DNA from: Oscillospiraceae bacterium
Lineage (GTDB): Bacteria; Bacillota; Clostridia; Oscillospirales; Oscillospiraceae
Direction: 5' to 3'
Length of the DNA stretch: 7,806 nucleotides
Assembly: GCA_017458885.1 (NCBI GenBank)
Contig: JAFSZQ010000111.1
Span: 1-7,806, forward strand
The position numbers and the translations under genes are program-made. The notes beneath the pieces are model-generated. The model was not told where the DNA came from. It made no database searches and worked only from the letters and a program-made list of their open reading frames with translations. Positions 6,628-7,806 of the stretch are shown here, piece by piece (the stretch's first letter is position 1; each line of letters opens with the position of its first letter).

Positions 6628-7367
6628 AGCGCATCGTCGTTTTCGGCGGCACGACCGAGGGGCGCGCGCTCTCGTACCGCCTCGCGGACGCGGGCGCGGC
6701 GGTGACGGTCTGCGTCGCCACGCCCTACGGCGCGGAGGAGCAGGGCGAGCACGCAGGCGTGACGGTGCTCGTCGGGCGCAAGACCGCGGCGGAAATGACG
6801 GCGCTGCTCGGCGGCGACGCCCTCTGCGTGGACGCGACGCACCCCTACGCGCGGGAGGCGACGGAAAACATCCGCGCGGCTTGCGCGGCGGCAGAGGTGC
6901 CGTACCGCCGCCTGCTCCGGCGCGCGAGCGCGGCGGAGGGCGCGGTGTACGTCAACAGCGCGGCGGAGGCGGCGGCGTTCCTGCAAGTTACGGAAGGGAA
7001 CGTCCTGCTCGCGACCGGCGCGAAGGAGCTTTCCGCGTTCGCGCCGCTCGGCGCGGAGCGGCTCTATGCCCGCGTGCTGCCCTCGCACGAGGGGATCGCC
7101 GCCTGCGAGGCGGCGGGCGTCCCGCACCGCCGCATCATCGCGATGCAGGGGCCGTTTTCGCGCGAGCTGAACGAGGCGGTCTTGCGGCAGTTCGGCATCG
7201 CGTGGCTCGTGACGAAGGACGGCGGCGCGGCGGGCGGTTTTCCCGAAAAAGCGGCGGCGGCGCGAGCCGTGGGCGCGAAGCTGGTCGTGCTGCGCCGCCC
7301 CGCGGACGCGGGCGCGGACTTTGAAACGGTCGCGGCGGACTGTGAGAGGTGGCTCAAATGCGAGTGA
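6624..7367 (+). CDS. cbiJ: CbiJ, cobalt-precorrin-6A reductase
   Basis: This NAD(P)H-dependent reductase acts directly after CbiD, converting cobalt-precorrin-6A to 6B. It is 247 residues, normal for CbiJ/CobK. Visible signatures are the N-terminal nucleotide-binding-like FGGTTEGR (7-14), VDATHPYA (69-76), LLATGAKEL (128-136), RVLPS (150-154), MQGPFS (174-179) and TKDGGAAGGFPEK (197-209). The start is the ATG of an ATGA overlap with the cbiH stop. No strong ribosome binding site precedes it, so expression probably relies on ribosomes that have just finished cbiH. The last 10 bases overlap the start of cbiE. Confidence 0.95.
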   Translation: MKRIVVFGGTTEGRALSYRLADAGAAVTVCVATPYGAEEQGEHAGVTVLVGRKTAAEMTALLGGDALCVDATHPYAREATENIRAACAAAEVPYRRLLRRASAAEGAVYVNSAAEAAAFLQVTEGNVLLATGAKELSAFAPLGAERLYARVLPSHEGIAACEAAGVPHRRIIAMQGPFSRELNEAVLRQFGIAWLVTKDGGAAGGFPEKAAAARAVGAKLVVLRRPADAGADFETVAADCERWLKCE

Positions 7368-7806
7368 CATTGATCGGTCTCGGCGGCGCGGCGGCGACGC
7401 TGACACATGAGGCGCAAGAGGCTTTGGAGCGGGCGGACGTGATCGTCGGCGCGGCAAGGCTGCTGGACGGCTTGCCGAAAAGGGAAAAGCAAAAATACTT
7501 TACAGAGTATAAAACAGAGGAGATCGCAGCGATATTGGAGCGTCAAAACGCGGAGAGCGCCTGCGTCGTGTTCAGCGGCGACACGGGGTTCTACTCCGGC
7601 GCGGCGGCGTTGCTGCCAAGGCTCCGCGAGCGCGGGTACGACTGCCGCGTGCTGGCGGGGCTGTCGAGCGTGCAGCTTCTCGCGGCGCGGCTGGGGCGCT
7701 CGTGGCAGGATTGGACGCTCCGCTCCGCGCACGGCGTCGCATGCGACCCCGTCGCGGCGGTGCTGCGGGGCAGCCCCGCGTTTTTCCTCACCGGCGGCGC
7801 GAACAC
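7358..7806 (+). CDS. cbiE: CbiE, cobalt-precorrin-7 C5-methyltransferase, N-terminal part (3' end cut by window)
   Basis: The frame is open from the ATG at 7358 to the window end, giving 149 residues with no stop. Family features are the start VTLIGLGG (3-10), ADVIVGAARLL (26-36), FSGDTGFYSGA (72-82), AGLSSVQLLAARLG (100-113) and a downstream WQDW...SAHG stretch (116-126). This fits CbiE/CobL-N, a tetrapyrrole methylase that methylates C-5 of cobalt-precorrin-7. In many bacteria CbiE is fused to CbiT, the C15-methyltransferase/decarboxylase; the window ends too early to tell. GAGAGG (7344-7349) precedes the start, which overlaps the end of cbiJ by 10 bases. Codons about 41-60 are unusually A-rich (KREKQKYF...YKTEE) compared with the rest of the operon. 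The family is clear; the specific CbiE call is supported by operon context. Confidence 0.9.
   Translation, partial: MRVTLIGLGGAAATLTHEAQEALERADVIVGAARLLDGLPKREKQKYFTEYKTEEIAAILERQNAESACVVFSGDTGFYSGAAALLPRLRERGYDCRVLAGLSSVQLLAARLGRSWQDWTLRSAHGVACDPVAAVLRGSPAFFLTGGAN

Noticed and set aside
7472..7513. Promoter-like elements in the A-rich part of cbiE (TTGCCG with AATACT; TTTACA near TATAAA)
   Set aside because: The first pair matches the consensus at only four of six bases each, and the second pair is only 3 bases apart. Both lie inside a coding gene whose downstream neighbour is not visible.

Overview
This window lies inside one tightly packed plus-strand operon. It joins an iron/cobalamin-type ABC importer to enzymes of the anaerobic (early cobalt insertion) cobalamin pathway. 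Both ends are cut: the first gene starts upstream of base 1 and the last runs past base 7806. The sequence is very GC-rich, and every gap between genes is 7 bases or less or is an overlap. The oxygen-independent Cbi enzymes (CbiD, CbiG), the perfect AAAGGAGG ribosome binding site and a clostridial-looking importer suggest a strictly anaerobic, high-GC Firmicutes-type bacterium, possibly a gut Clostridia lineage. The taxonomy is inference, and an anaerobic high-GC actinobacterium cannot be excluded.

Bases 1-2820 hold the importer: a class III substrate-binding lipoprotein (its lipobox is visible at the left edge), a BtuC/FecD-type permease, and an ABC ATPase that starts at a GTG. The ATPase frame does not stop at the expected end of the ATPase. 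It continues through a small eight-cysteine domain and then a complete CbiD. The result is a 705-residue ATPase / Cys-rich / CbiD fusion (2068-4185), the most unusual object in the window.

Bases 4188-7806 hold a CbiF-CbiG fusion, then CbiH, CbiJ and the N-terminal part of CbiE, joined by overlaps of 4 to 10 bases. Reordered by reaction, the window covers consecutive corrin-ring steps: CbiH (C17 methylation and ring contraction), CbiF (C11 methylation), CbiG (lactone opening and loss of acetaldehyde), CbiD (C1 methylation), CbiJ (reduction) and CbiE (C5 methylation). CbiT may follow or be fused to CbiE beyond the edge. CbiK/CbiX, CbiL, CbiC, CbiA, CbiP and the nucleotide-loop genes are not in the window.

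The importer probably brings in a corrinoid, a cobalt complex or another metal chelate; the sequence does not settle which. No riboswitch, promoter, terminator, RNA gene, mobile element or CRISPR was found. A cobalamin riboswitch, if present, would lie upstream of base 1. There is no non-coding stretch over 300 bases.
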